NCBI GenBank assembly: GCA_022925895.1
Contig: JAKSYS010000041.1
Span: 110,597-174,596, forward strand
Length of the DNA stretch: 64,000 bases
Reading direction: 5' to 3'
Source: Fragilaria crotonensis
Taxonomy: Eukaryota; Bacillariophyta; Fragilariophyceae; Fragilariales; Fragilariaceae
A program made the translations under genes and the position numbers. This document shows positions 45,383 to 57,226 of the stretch, in pieces. Every line of letters begins with the position of its first letter. Position 1 is the first letter of the stretch. The notes under the pieces are model-generated. The model made no database searches and was not told the DNA's origin. It saw only the letters and a program-made list of their open reading frames with translations.

Positions 45383-46200
45383 TTATCCCGATCTCAATCC
45401 ACCAAGGAATCCTGCACCAAAACCACCTCCGGCGGGCATGTTGTATTGCAAAACGCTCAAAATCTTGGAGTAGGCCATATGAGCATCATCTTGATCCAAT
45501 TTACCATCCTTGTCCAGATCGAACATGGATTCCACATCGTTTCTCAATTTTCCGTGATCGACTTGAATGTATCCAGAATACTGAAGAGTCTGGAGTGCCA
45601 CAAATCCCATTCCTTTGGAGTACATATAGTGTCGTGAAACCAACAAAGGGCACACGCAAGGTAGAGCAAGTCAACATGAGAAAATTATTGAAATATCCAT
45701 AGTAACAACAACAATAATGTGAACAATTCGAACGTACCAAAGACAACGGCGGCCGCACGTCCAACTTTCTTCAACGCCAATCCACTGCAATAACCAGAAA
45801 CAAATCCGTAGGAAAGTTGTGTTGGAATTCCACTGTCCAACGCTCCCTGAAATTGATTCCCCAGCATTGACGCGAGTTCATCCAAAGACGCATTCAAACT
45901 CTGCGTATCTCCAGAAATAGCCTTGGTGAGTTTATCCATGACACTACTTTCATCCTTCTTGTCGGGAGCACACAACGTAGCTGCAGATCCGGTAAAGGAT
46001 GTCATGATACCAAAGGCAAGAGAGACGCGGCTGCGAGTTGCACTTGTGACTGCAGCTGCTGCTGTTGTCGTTGTTGATGCTACTGGTAGATTCTTGCTTC
46101 CAGTCACCATTCTACCAACGCTCAGTCGTTGCACCTTGGAGAGTGCTCGTCCAAGGTGCTGCTGAGCGAGACCGACAGATGACGAGAGACTCACGTTCAT
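45383..46200 (-). CDS. FUN14-domain protein fused to an EF-hand
   Basis: Two exons, 46200-45738 and 45612-45383, with a GT-AG intron of 125 nt; 230 residues. The N-terminus is basic and Ser/Ala-rich, fitting an organelle presequence. Residues 124-165 (IPTQLSYGFVSGYCSGLALKK, then a hydrophobic stretch and FVALQ) match the FUN14 core, an outer-mitochondrial-membrane family that includes the mitophagy receptor FUNDC1. After the core, residues 186-197 form a canonical EF-hand loop DLDKDGKLDQDD with ligands at positions 1, 3, 5, 9 and 12. The tail is Gly-rich. The splice falls inside the FUN14 core. Calcium control of the protein is inferred from the loop only. Confidence 0.88.
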
Positions 46201-46933
46201 GATGCGATCTACGAGTCTACAACTTTTTACTCCGGACTTCAGGTATTGACGAGAAGAGTACAGTGTGGTACGACTGCACTATTGCAGGAGAGATTAAGAG
46301 TGTTCGAAGTTCGAATACAAAGCGATTTTGGATCTTGTGAAGGGGGACGAGAACGGATATGCTTCCTACATACGTACGGATGCTTCCCCCATACTGTAGC
46401 CCTGGTACTATAGCACACTCCAGCGCTCCAACCTGCTCCAGTACTTGTACTTGAGTGTGCTAATTCTACTCTGAGTAATACACGGCTAATTATTTAGATA
46501 TAAGATATCATAAGTCATAACACTCCATTTTGTCAACCTACTAGCTAGTGCAGTACTACGGTAGTAAATGGTACTGGTAATCCAGTAAAGGAGGTTCCGA
46601 AATTCTACTTCAGACCTGTAAATAAATTCATATAGAATCTTCTGACACATGAGTTAACGTTCCGGAACCCCCTACGCGGAGCCCTCTCGCTATGCAGAGC
46701 AAATAGCAAATAGCAATGCTGTCGTCCCGTTGTTAGAACGTTGTCCGATCAAACCATTGGTGTTTCATCGCCGTCTCTCTTTCTCAAGAAGGAAGCGAAC
46801 GAGATGAACGCATGAAATCATCCGTTAGAATTGCGCTCGTCCTAAATGAATACTCTCTAGAGCGATAACGCATCTACTAAATCTAGCAACTACCAGGGTA
46901 GCGAACTTAGCGTCATCCGAACGAACCACCCTC
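46201..46933. other. Spacer between the FUN14 and CreA-like genes
   Basis: No gene is seen. Contains GTAC-rich words at 46400-46460 and 46550-46590 and a short repeat GCAAATAGCAAATAGCAA near 46700. It is the upstream region of the FUN14 gene and the downstream region of the CreA-like gene. Confidence 0.4.
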
Positions 46934-47728
46934 CTAATCCAAATTCACCGCACAAATCGACGATTTGAATCGACTCTTGTTGGAATCTTCATTCTTATCC
47001 AATCTCGTATTGAAACTCACATAGACAACAGTATTCTTCTCCTTATCATAAATACGTTGCACACGCAACGTTTTGAAAAGAAGCGATTTGGATTCTTCAA
47101 AGACTTGTTCACCCTGTGGCGATGTATTGATATTGTCGGCAATAGCAATCGGTTGGGTGGTCGTTCGGGCACACCCAACGCTTGCATACGATGGATCATT
47201 GAAAAAATCCTTGCTCAACCGTTCCGTCAGAGGACGCTGAAAGTTACTAATGTAGAGTGTCACTCCTCGGACCTGGTAATACAGAAATGGTGGTATTAGA
47301 AAAAGATGTAGAGAAACATGATGTGCCATTTTCTTTGCGAGTAACATGCAATGCAGGGCAAGGAATATGAATTGCAATGGGCACCTGTTATCCTTGCTGC
47401 TAACGGAACAAACTCAACGTACCTTGGGATCATCAAAGGATTCGACATTGAGTGTATCCTTAAAGACAAGTCCCGAACCGGCTATTTGTCCAATGAGTCT
47501 GGATTCTGATGCCGTGGCCGGAGGCGGTGCCAGAACAAGCGTTCCAATGGTCAACGCAGTCAAGCTCGCCACGAATGATTTCTGAAGGGCATGGCAAACA
47601 TTATTTTTCTTCTTGTCATTGATTTCTCTGCATTGCTTGGTGTTTGCAGCGGGCAAGTGTGGGAATGAAAATGATGAGCATGGGATTAATGCAACGATAA
47701 GGAGGAGGAGAGACTTGATGCGCAACAT
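46934..47728 (-). CDS. CreA-family protein, plastid and probable thylakoid-lumen targeted
   Basis: Exons 47728-47423 and 47272-46934, intron 150 nt, phase 0; 214 residues. I chose the ATG at 47728 because it starts a good signal peptide, MLRIKSLLLLIVALIPCSS, followed by phenylalanines at the cleavage region as in diatom plastid proteins. A second hydrophobic stretch at about residues 52-68 ends in PATASE, an A-x-A site typical of thylakoid transfer signals. The mature part (SRLIGQIAGSGLVFKD, VESFDDPKVRGVTLYIS, RVQRIYDKEKNTVVYVSF) matches the bacterial periplasmic CreA family, whose function is unknown. Bacterial CreA is periplasmic, so a lumen location would preserve topology. Confidence 0.87.
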
Positions 47729-48447
47729 TGTGCTCTTCCAGAGGCTGTGATGCGAAAGATTTGTGCGTCCGACGTCGAAAATCCTAAAAATAGTCACCAG
47801 ATACAGATAAATGCGGGAGGACAATAATTCGTACGCGGAGCTCAGTGGACTGAAATGTATGTACTTCGTACGTCAGTTCATATTTCTTGTACTCCGGGGT
47901 ACAAGTACTGTTGTTCCACGCTGCCACACACGTATCATTTGATGTTTTCATGCATGCGCTCTATGATGTATTCTCGGTCTCCACATTCGAAGTTCGAAGC
48001 ACGAGTATGTACTGCTACTACGCGACTGCTCGCGGTATCGTACAGTACTGTAGTACTAAGGTGACGTGTTTAATATCTAACACTCCGAGTACGCCAGTAC
48101 TCGAGTACTGTACAACGTAAATCTGGAGTACGGAGTACTGGTACTATAGTATGCTCATACGACATACCAGCTGCCACTGGCTTCTACGGTACTCGGAGTA
48201 CAGTGTATCGTTCGAAGTTCGAACCATGAATTTAACGTCAATTTAATCGTAGATAAAATTCAAATCGGTGACCTCGGAATCCCCAACGACTATTTTCGCT
48301 CCGCATTTGACACATGACGAGGCAACCTATCTCATACACCTACTACAATCGTACTCCGAGAGTCACGTACGAGCGGCATTCCACCATTAACACCATTCTA
48401 TAAGCTCCAAGTACAAGTGCTTGTACACAACTAATAATAGTAGGATA
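47729..48447. other. Divergent promoter region, GTAC-rich
   Basis: This 719-bp spacer separates the divergent CreA-like and condensin genes. GTAC is very frequent between 47865 and 48200 (for example CCAGTACTCGAGTACTGTAC near 48091). TTCGAAGTTCGAA-type words occur at 47988 and 48212. No gene is seen. Confidence 0.5.
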
Positions 48448-50850
48448 ATGGAAGCAATGGCGTCGCCGACCGAATCGCCATCGGGTCGCAAGCCCTTTGC
48501 CAACTTGCGTCTCGACGACGAGGACGATGACGACGATGCAGGTGACGCGATGCCATCACTCTTGACCAAGGTTGCGGGGAAGAAGAGGAAAGTTTGTCAA
48601 CGACGACGTCGACGATCGTCGGCTAGATTTCTGAAACTATCTCAACCTACTGATTATGCAGATGAAGACGACGAAGATGAAGAGGAGGAGGCCGCTCCAG
48701 AGTCGGAACAGCTTGGGGAGTTGTACAAGCGTGCCATTCGCATGAATGCTGAAAATCGCATTAATGCAGGAAACTCGTGGAATCTCAAATTGATTGAAAA
48801 CATGGACAAACTGACGTCAAACGAAAATGGCGAGACAGTCAATTTTACGAAAGCCTCTTGCACCCTGGATGCCAGTGTAAAGATCTACTCATACCGTGTA
48901 GATGATGTCCATTTGACATCTTACAAGGTACTTGCGAATCTCAATAGGAATGATGCTATTGAGAAGAAACCCAGCAATAACAAGATTCAACCTTCGAATT
49001 CGTCAAATCTTTTGAATGCTGGAGATGATCATGACGACAACGACCAGGAAAATGATCAAGATACAGGAAGAACTTCCGGACGCAAAACAACCGACACCTT
49101 GGAGACCAATCTTGGTACGATTCATCAGTCAAGAGTTAATGTTTTCCTCGAACAAAAATACCTGACCCTCATTCATCCTTGTTTTTTACCTTACCCCGAA
49201 CAGCAAATATTAATCTCAGCAACCTAGACTCGGTCTATGACATTGATCCACTCTTTCACAAAATGTCAAAGACCTTTGACGAAGGAGGTGCCAAAGGGTT
49301 GCTTCTCGTTAACCTTGGAGTTGGCCCGAAAGGTTGCAACATCGTCTTTGACTCCAAAGAAGAGGACGACGAAGAACAAAAATACAACGAAGCAGAATAC
49401 ACGGAAGGAATGGTTGACATTACGTCGCTCACGTCCAAGCTCGATCTCCTCATCGGCACCGAAGTGCTGGAGAATATCGAATTGGTTCCTCAATTGCGCA
49501 CATTGCGCCAGGAATATGCTATTCTAGAGAAAGAAGGCTTCATTACGCATGAAGAAAAGAAGGTAGGCTTCTCGTTTAAATGTGCATTTACCACTCCAAA
49601 GACCCTCGATCGCAGCACTCTGTACTCATATATCATTCCTACAGTCCCGTCGATATGCCACATCCACAGAAGAAGAGAAAGAGGCAGAAATGTCAATTCA
49701 TCAAGACTTTTTGGAGCGTAGTCGCATGTCGGCGACAACCGGACGTCTGTCCACTGCAGACACAGCCAGCCAGCCAACCCAGGCAATGTCACAAAACACG
49801 ACTGTTGCAGACGACGATGATGATGACTATGCGGCCGTTGACAACGGCGATGATGACGACGACGATGGGGATTTGGGGTTTGATCAGTTCATCAGCAACG
49901 ACGCCAACGGGGATCGATACTCATCAATTAGTTTTCAGAACGACGCCTACTTCGATGACACTCAAACCACAAAGACTACTACAGCCTTACTGAACGCTCT
50001 CTGCAACGACATGACCCGGAATGACTATCAGTTCTTCTCACAAGAAACCCTAGACAAGCTGGGGAATAGCTGGGCAGGGGCCTCTCATTGGAAAAAATCT
50101 GTCGCTCTAACGAAGGTTTCTGCCAAAAAGCCCGGCACCACCAAAAAGACGATTGCGAAGAAGCGGAAGAAGATTCAACTAGTCGACTTTGACGCCGACG
50201 TTTCGAGCCTTCAAGACCTTCTCAAACCAGCACAACTGAACAAACGCGGCACCGATCCCACACAACTTTCCAAGGCTATGATAAGCAAACATGGAAAGGT
50301 TGACAATATCTTGCCCTTGGACGCAAGAATGGGAGTTGATCAACTATATAAACTCTTCCTGAGGCCTAATGCTATTGTTCGCCCAAACCAGAAGACAGTC
50401 AATTTCCAAGAACACGTTGACAATTGGGACGATGGATCATGTGGCGGTGGCGACGACAACGATGGTCCCGGGTTTGAACTCAACGATGATGGTGATGACT
50501 TTGTCGTGGCCGAACTCTCGGATATTCGTAAGATCGACAAGATTCAAGTTGGCTACGCCACTGTCGCCAAAAAGGTTGACGTGAAGCGACTAAAGAACGA
50601 CTTATGGACCGAGCTTGAGAGCAAAATTGGCGAGAAGGACGTGGATATTGATGTCACTCCAGAAGAACGTGGCGGTAGTTCACCACCGGAGAAGCTTTCC
50701 TTCAAGGAGACAGTTCAGGAGATGGAAACGCAAGGACAGACTCAAACCGATGTTACCTTGCCATTTTATTTCATATGCTTGCTCCATTTGGCAAACGAAA
50801 AGGGACTCGAACTCGAATCCCGAGGTCTGCACGATTTCTTCATTTCGTAA
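48448..50850 (+). CDS. Condensin complex subunit H (barren / CAP-H kleisin)
   Basis: Exons 48448-49114, 49204-49562 and 49645-50850, joined by GT-AG introns of 89 and 82 nt. The first join gives NLANINLSNLD, followed by DPLFHKMS, and matches the conserved barren block. Start MEAMASPTESPSGRKPFANL, then acidic runs and a basic nuclear-type signal (KKRKVCQRRRRR). The N-terminal kleisin region includes NAENRINAGNSWNLKLIE and KIYSYRVDDVHL. The C-terminal part has VDVKRLKNDLWTELE and LPFYFICLLHLANEKGLEL, matching the winged-helix region that contacts the SMC2/SMC4 ring. CAP-H closes the condensin ring for mitotic chromosome compaction. All three exons are open and in frame. Confidence 0.95.
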
Positions 50851-52520
50851 TGTGCATTGATCTCTAACACAATCGTTTTTATGATAGTCACCATTCACCA
50901 TTTTCAATCAATCCTGATGATAACAGTGTGTATGTCATAGTTGCTTGAACCGCTAGCACGTCCTCTACCAGTCTGCATGCTTAACAGGAGTTTGGAGTGG
51001 TGACATGGAAACCAGTTATGAATTTCGAGAACTGGCGGACTCTCTCAAAACTAGCATCCTCTATCGTACAGGGTCGTGACATCCTGGAAGGTCCGGCCAA
51101 AGCACGTTATAGCCGTTAAGTTCCGGTATCGAAGTCATTTCCACGTACGCCGACTTCAAAAAGCATGTGCAGCGATATTTGTAGCTCTTGCAGTCAATGC
51201 AAACGAGCCGGCAAGGTTTTCTGATGCGAAGTGGAAATCCACTTCGGCTAAGTGAAATTCCACTTCCCTGAAGTGAAATTTCACTTCCCCGAAGTGAAAT
51301 TCCACTTCACCGAAGTGGAATTCCACTTAGGGGAAGTGGAATTCCACTTAGCCGAAGTGAAATGCAATTTTCCCGAAATGAATTCATACCGAATTGTGTA
51401 GGCGACACGTGTGTCAATCGCATTGTGAGGAAGTGGAATTCCACTTCGGGTAAGTGAAAATCCACTTCGGTGAAGTGGAATTCCACTTCGGGGAAGTGGA
51501 ATTTCACTTAGGGGAAGTGGAATTTCATTTAGGGGAAGTGGAATTTCTCTGAATAGGATCCACATGATAAACGCGCCGGCCTTGCTTTTCATCAGTTGAA
51601 AATGACATAACGTGGAACCGAGACTCTTACTATGAGGTGTCACGTGTTCTCGGTTTTTCCTCGATTCCGACGGTGCGGCCGGACCTTCCTGGTCATTCGA
51701 CGCATAACTCATGGTACGAGCGAAATGGAACGCTCGGATATGTATTTGACGTTTACAGATTCGAGTTCCTTTCGACAGATCTCGCTTACAGATAATACAT
51801 TTAATCCTGCAAGATCGCTTCTGTGTGACATCGTTTATTATTGCCCCCGCGCGGTAACATCGCGCTGGGTGTCCAAGAAGTCGTGGTAAGCTGTTACGCG
51901 GAGTACTTGCCAAGTATCCCCACTAGTATGACACTTATTACCATCTGATACTGCATTATATGTATAGACATGCAGTTTTATTCTGCATCAGTTCCAACGA
52001 TTATACCTATACAACACATCTGTCGAATTCGAGTATCGTTTTTTGAGAGGATCCCGTCCAATTTTTGGAAGAAGGGGTCATTGTTTTACGTTAGCAGTAA
52101 CTCAAATGACTTTTGCGAGTGAGTGGTTTGCGAGATGCTGGCCCCAAGCGTGAAACGACGCCCAGAACCGAGGCATTGTATTTATGCACACCTGCTACTG
52201 GTAGTACAAGAGAGTACAACCTACGGAGTGCTCCCATGCCTGGTATTTCTACTCGTACTCTACCACGGAATACATCCCACACTCTCGCCTGTGCCTCCGT
52301 GTGTGCTGTGTGCTGGGTTGGTTTCGTCTCTCTCGCGTGTCATCAGAAGATATAGCGCAGGCATTTCCTGCTGAAATACTCCAGTAGGGAGTATCGCATA
52401 AGTTCCCGCTATCTGAAAGGAAGTTTGTTTTCCTACAGCAGCGTCCCATCATCCCGTCGTCCATCGTGACTGTACGACGGTTCCCCAGGTCCGACGTCCC
52501 AGGTAACCCCGGTTCTCAAG
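50851..52520. other. Gene-free spacer with palindromic repeat clusters
   Basis: Apart from the repeats at 51.2-51.55 kb, listed separately, no gene is supported. The end (52.2-52.5 kb) is the upstream region of the third ammonium transporter. Open frames on both strands are short and low in complexity. Confidence 0.45.
51225..51550. repeat. 21-bp palindromic repeats, two clusters
   Basis: Units of the form GAAGTGGAATTCCACTTCGG (core AAGTGGAATTCCACTT is self-complementary) repeat at 21-bp spacing in 51229-51370 and 51428-51545, about seven and six units. Spacer bases alternate between CCG, CAC, GGG and TAGG. The interval 51371-51427 lacks them. Each unit can form a hairpin. On the minus strand they would encode a 7-residue repeat (SGIPLPR), which I take as incidental. 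Confidence 0.9.
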
Positions 52521-54707
52521 ATGACTCCATTTCAGTACGATCATTCGAATAGTGAAGACGACTTTCTCAGTGTCGTGACAACAAGTGCATCTGCAGTTGT
52601 TCATCGTTGGCTTGAACGCGGTTACTCTCCCTCCTACAACAATCCCAATCTTGAACACGTAAAGCAACTTATGAACTCATCTGCATCGGTCTTTGAACAG
52701 TGTGCACTGGATGCTGTGCCCCTGCAGTGCATCTCAGACCGACTGGAATACTTAAATGAAAGCAGTGCTCAAGATGGCAACAGGTGGCTCATGCTCTTTG
52801 CTGCAGCGCTGATTTTCTTTATGCAAGCTGGATTTGCCATGCTTTGCGCTGGATGTGTGAGAATTAAAAATGTTGGTACGTTTGTGCACTTCACTTCTTG
52901 TTCGGGTTCTGGCTGTATGCATGCTGTGTTATCTTGTTGCATATTATAACTCGTTGTCAGTCGAGGAGAAAAAATGAAGTTACGAGCGAATAAACCTGCG
53001 GTCGTACAACAAGTACCGTTTCAGAAGCACTACCACCAGTTATTGATATCATGATATTGATGCTGTCACTCAGCTCTGCACTCACACTCGTTATTTCATT
53101 CGTTTCCCTCTGCCTTACTCTTTCCATCCACCCAATGACCATGTGTATTACCATCAGGTAACACAATGCTTAAAAACTTGTTGGACGCATGCGGTGGAGC
53201 TCTCGGTTTCTTTTCAATTGGTTATGCATTTGCATTTGGTGGGCAGGATGACACTGATGCCACCACGTTTATCGGTACGAGCAATTTCTTCATGATGGGT
53301 ATTGAAAATTACTCCTATTGGATGTTCCAATTTGCCTTCGCGGCCACATCCACTACGATTGTGGCCGGAACACTGGCCGAACGTTGTCAGATGGCTGCCT
53401 ACTTGTGTTATTCCGTCGTCTTGACCGGATTCGTCTACCCAGTCGTTGCACACTCCATCTGGTCTCGCAACGGATTCCTCAGTTCCGGTAATGTCAATCC
53501 ATTGTTTGGAATCGGAATGATTGACTTTGCAGGATCGGCTGTCGTTCACATTACTGGTGGTATGGTGGCCCTGTGGGCCACCATGATTCTTGGACCGCGC
53601 AAGGGACGCTTTTACGATGCTAGAGGCAATCCACTTCCCAAACCAAAACCATTTCCAGGACATTCGCTAGCCTTGCAGGTACGATTTGTGTGTGTGCTTT
53701 CACTAGAAACGCATGTTTCTTTTTGTGTTTGCAGCAATCAAATACTGACCCACCTCGTTTCTCTCCTCCTTCTCTCCCTTCACGCACCTTACTTCTCTCC
53801 CTGCCACATCAACTTCATAAAACTACAACAGATGCTGGGTACCTTCATTCTTTGGTTCGGTTGGTACGGCTTCAATCCTGGTTCGGCTCTCACATTGACC
53901 AACACACTCGAAACTGCCAATGTGGCGGCCTTGGCCGCCGTCAACACTACCTTATCCGCCGCCACAGCCGGCGTTGCGGCTCTCTTTACCAACCTTTGGA
54001 TCGAAGAACGCCAGACCGGCGAAGCCAAATTCGATTTGATCTGTCTCATGAACGGCTGTCTGATTGGACTCGTGTCCATCACCGCCGGATGTGCAACAGT
54101 CGAACCATGGGCGGCCGTGGTCATTGGACTCATTGCTGGATGGATGTACTTGTTAGGATCTGCCTGGTTGATTCGAATCCGCATTGATGATGCTGTCGAT
54201 GCTATTCCGGTCCATCTGTTTGGCGGTATATGGGGATCCTTTGCTGTGGGACTCTTTTCGTCCCCATCCAGAGTCCTGGCGGCGTTTGGGACGGAAGCCC
54301 ATGTTGGGTGGTTCTACGAATTGGGTCGCGGCAGCTTTAACGCGACTTTGCTCGGGGCCCAAATGTGCGGAATGCTATTTGTCATTGGGTGGGTGACGTT
54401 CGTCATGTTCCCCTTTTTTATTTGGCTCAACTACATGGGATGGTTCCGTGCCGACAGTTTGGAAGAATTGGTGGGTCTGGATATCTCGTACCATGGAGGA
54501 TCTGCGTTGGGTAACAATGAGGTCAAGTTGGAGTATGTGGAAGCGTTCAACCGACGAAAAGGCGCGAAAGCTGGATCCAGACGTAATTTCGGTGCCGATG
54601 GGCCAGAAATGTCCATGACGCAATACCCAAATTCCATGACACCGGAGGAAGAGGCGGGGTTGGAGGGGTTGCAAGATCAAGATGATGACATGGATTTGGT
54701 CAATTGA
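52521..54707 (+). CDS. Ammonium transporter, divergent third copy
   Basis: Exons 52521-52875, 53158-53678 and 53832-54707, with GT-AG introns of 282 and 153 nt. The N-terminal 90 residues are hydrophilic and longer than in the other two copies. Membrane part: MQAGFAMLCAG, MLKNLLDACGGALGFFS, IDFAGSAVVHITGG (first pore His), GFNPGSALTL and VDAIPVHLFGGIWG (second pore His). The C-terminus DSLEELVGLDISYHGG matches the Amt regulatory tail motif. The second intron has length divisible by three and no in-frame stop. Exon borders differ from the tandem pair, so this is an older paralogue. Confidence 0.95.
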
Positions 54708-55582
54708 ATAGTCGGGAGTGGAAGCTCTCTGACGTGATAGATCGCTGCATAGTAATAACACACCATAAATTATTGAGAAAAATGAATTATCTCTGCCGGA
54801 ATCGCTGTGCTTGAATTGCAAGCTTGGAATTAGCGCATGCAACTCTGGTTGTTAAACAGTATTCCCACCACTTCCTATTTACTTCAGTATTAGCTACCAT
54901 TTTTCCCTGGTCGGTCCCTCGACAGCGATGCAACGACAGCTTGGAAATCATTGCCCTCTCAACCTTATTGAGAGAGACGCCAACTTTGGGTACCGAGTGT
55001 TCTTACTAGCAGAGGTAAAGCTATATTCGTTTTTACTACCACATAATCGGTAATGTCTGCTGTTGTCGATTCATTCCTCCACACCTTCGCACTTCGCAGT
55101 ACCTCACTCTTCCTTCAACTCGAACAACGGGTCTACTGGAGCACACCCGGTAGAAGGTTGTAATTACTCTTTTCAAGGCGTAACCCCGCCAGTGTATCGA
55201 ACGAAGCAAAATTAAGCAACATGGTATCGCGCCAACGCCAGGAAATGGGAGGTGCGCCCACCGCCAGTGAGAGAAACGTTCTGCAGTCGATCGTCGTTTC
55301 ACCCTCTGTGCCTTTGTTCGAACTCCAGCAACGAATTTCTTTTATGAATAGCGCGTCGAGCTCCGGCTGTTCGATTGATTTCAGCACTGGATTGATAGAT
55401 AGTGCTGCCGCATGTTGATCTTCGATGGGTTGGTTGTACATATTGCAACCGGGGAATGGAAATCTACCCCAGCAGGTATGTTAAATACTCTGATGCGGAT
55501 TAAACATCCAGCTATTCTTGCACAATAAAGTTCAGTCTTGCGGTGCTTTCAAATTCAAAACGGCCAATTGTGTTGGTTACCC
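54708..55582. other. Spacer, convergent gene ends
   Basis: No gene is supported between the third ammonium transporter and the helicase-associated-repeat gene. No repeats or RNA structures stand out. Confidence 0.4.
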
Positions 55583-57226
55583 TTATCTAATGACCTCATT
55601 CGGAACTATGCCATGGACGACCCCGGCATCTTCCAGGAGACGCCGTCGCTCTTCGCTCATGTCGTGATCACCCTGCAACCACTTACGATACAGTTTCCGT
55701 TGTCGTTCCACCCAGTTGCGTAATGACTGCGTGGGTAAGCTGTGAACACTGGGCAGTGTTTGCAAACCATCAGTTTGTGAACAATTTCGCCATTCTTGCA
55801 ATCGCTTCATAAAAACCTGTTGATTCTCTTTCCGCACTGTCCGTTGTCGGTTCCAATCCAACCCGATTCGATTGAGAGCCATGGCGTGTTTTGGTGTCAA
55901 TCGGGATGGCTCCCCAAGATGAATCTTGTTAAACTCTCGCCGTTGTTCCTTCACCCATGGTCCCAACCCGCTCAACCCATCTGGCACATCAACATGACCG
56001 TGCAGTTCGTAAAAGTCAATTAGTTGCTGAAACCTCTGTTGCCACTTGTATTCTAGGACATCCCATATGAAACCAATGTCGTACAAATCCTGTAATCGTT
56101 CCTGAATGCGCGGAGAGGAAGAGGCGCCATAGTGTCGATACCGTTCTCGGACCTTTGCGACCCACGATCCTAACTTGGCATGCTTGGTATAGGTTCGAGG
56201 AACATTCAAATGTCCATGATCTCGTTTGAACTCTTGCAATTGTCGCATCCGATCGGACCAGTCCACGAAATCTGGAGGTTCAGGTCTTGCTAAAGATAGC
56301 AGCGAGGAATCGAATCCCAACTCGTCTTCCAGCAATTGAATTTGATACGGTTGCAGTCCATGATTGGGATCCTCGCGACAGTATTTCTTGTATTGTGTTC
56401 GTTGACGACTCATCCACAATCCCAACGGTCCGTCGGTAAGTTTCCAATCAGCAATTGATTTGCTGGTAGAGTCCATTTGTACTTGCCGCACATTCTCCCG
56501 ATATTGCCATTCGTTGGGATTCCAACAAAAATCAATGGCATGTAGCAGTTCGATGCGTTCCTTGGACAATGTTCCTCGTTTGTATTGCATGCGTTGATTC
56601 TTGATCCACATTCCCAACGTCGTCCCCTCCGGCATTCGATGACGACGACCATTGCCATTATCATTATTGTCATTCATCGTTTGAACGTCGTTATCATCAT
56701 CATCTGTTTGAACGGCAGCGACGAGTGCCTGATAATGTTCCATCCATTCGTGATCCTTGACATGAAAGATGAATCCTGCCGATTGTAAAAGTTCATATCG
56801 TTCAGGTGTCAATAAAAAGTCCCGATGATGACAGGATGCATCATCCATGTCATCATCCTTTTCGACACGAATGGATGCTTCTTGCCATTGTTTGTAGTGC
56901 ATTCGTTGTGTTCGAACCCAATTGCCGAGGATGGGATGGTGGAGTGGAACCTTCGCATGTCCTGTCTCATTCTTGTATTTGAGAAATTCTTGATAAAAAT
57001 CATTCCATTGTTGTGGTGCCTTGGAGGTAGCGTTTGAGATCCAATTGGAATTGGAATTCACATCACTGTCATCGGTCCTTCCATGAGCATGTATGCCAAC
57101 TTTGCAAATGAATTGTATTGGATAATTCCATTTTGAGGACAGAATGTGTGGTGTAAACGCAGCTGCGGTGGATGCAATCAATAGCGAGACAATCAGCATT
57201 AGTAGCTGCACTGCAGGATCCATCAT
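55583..57226 (-). CDS. Plastid-targeted protein of helicase-associated repeats
   Basis: 547 residues, one exon. Residues 1-23 form a signal peptide ending A-A-A before F24 (FTPHIL), the plastid-import signature of diatoms. The rest consists of five or so repeats of the helicase-associated (HA) type, each with W...F..L..Y...HGH..VP, then LG.WV..QR..Y and a closing L...GF.W. Clear copies are FYQEFLKYKNETGHAKVP, DRMRQLQEFKRDHGHLNVP and RFQQLIDFYELHGHVDVP. HA repeats are usually found C-terminal to helicase domains and are suspected nucleic-acid binders; no helicase motor is present here. Diatoms are known to have many stand-alone HA proteins. It is divergent from the PDK gene. Confidence 0.85.
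   Translation of the reverse strand: MMDPAVQLLMLIVSLLIASTAAAFTPHILSSKWNYPIQFICKVGIHAHGRTDDSDVNSNSNWISNATSKAPQQWNDFYQEFLKYKNETGHAKVPLHHPILGNWVRTQRMHYKQWQEASIRVEKDDDMDDASCHHRDFLLTPERYELLQSAGFIFHVKDHEWMEHYQALVAAVQTDDDDNDVQTMNDNNDNGNGRRHRMPEGTTLGMWIKNQRMQYKRGTLSKERIELLHAIDFCWNPNEWQYRENVRQVQMDSTSKSIADWKLTDGPLGLWMSRQRTQYKKYCREDPNHGLQPYQIQLLEDELGFDSSLLSLARPEPPDFVDWSDRMRQLQEFKRDHGHLNVPRTYTKHAKLGSWVAKVRERYRHYGASSSPRIQERLQDLYDIGFIWDVLEYKWQQRFQQLIDFYELHGHVDVPDGLSGLGPWVKEQRREFNKIHLGEPSRLTPKHAMALNRIGLDWNRQRTVRKENQQVFMKRLQEWRNCSQTDGLQTLPSVHSLPTQSLRNWVERQRKLYRKWLQGDHDMSEERRRLLEDAGVVHGIVPNEVIR

Noticed and set aside
51281-51913. 210-codon minus-strand frame with SGIPLPR repeats
   Set aside because: It is produced by the 21-bp palindromic repeats; the non-repeat part has no family features.
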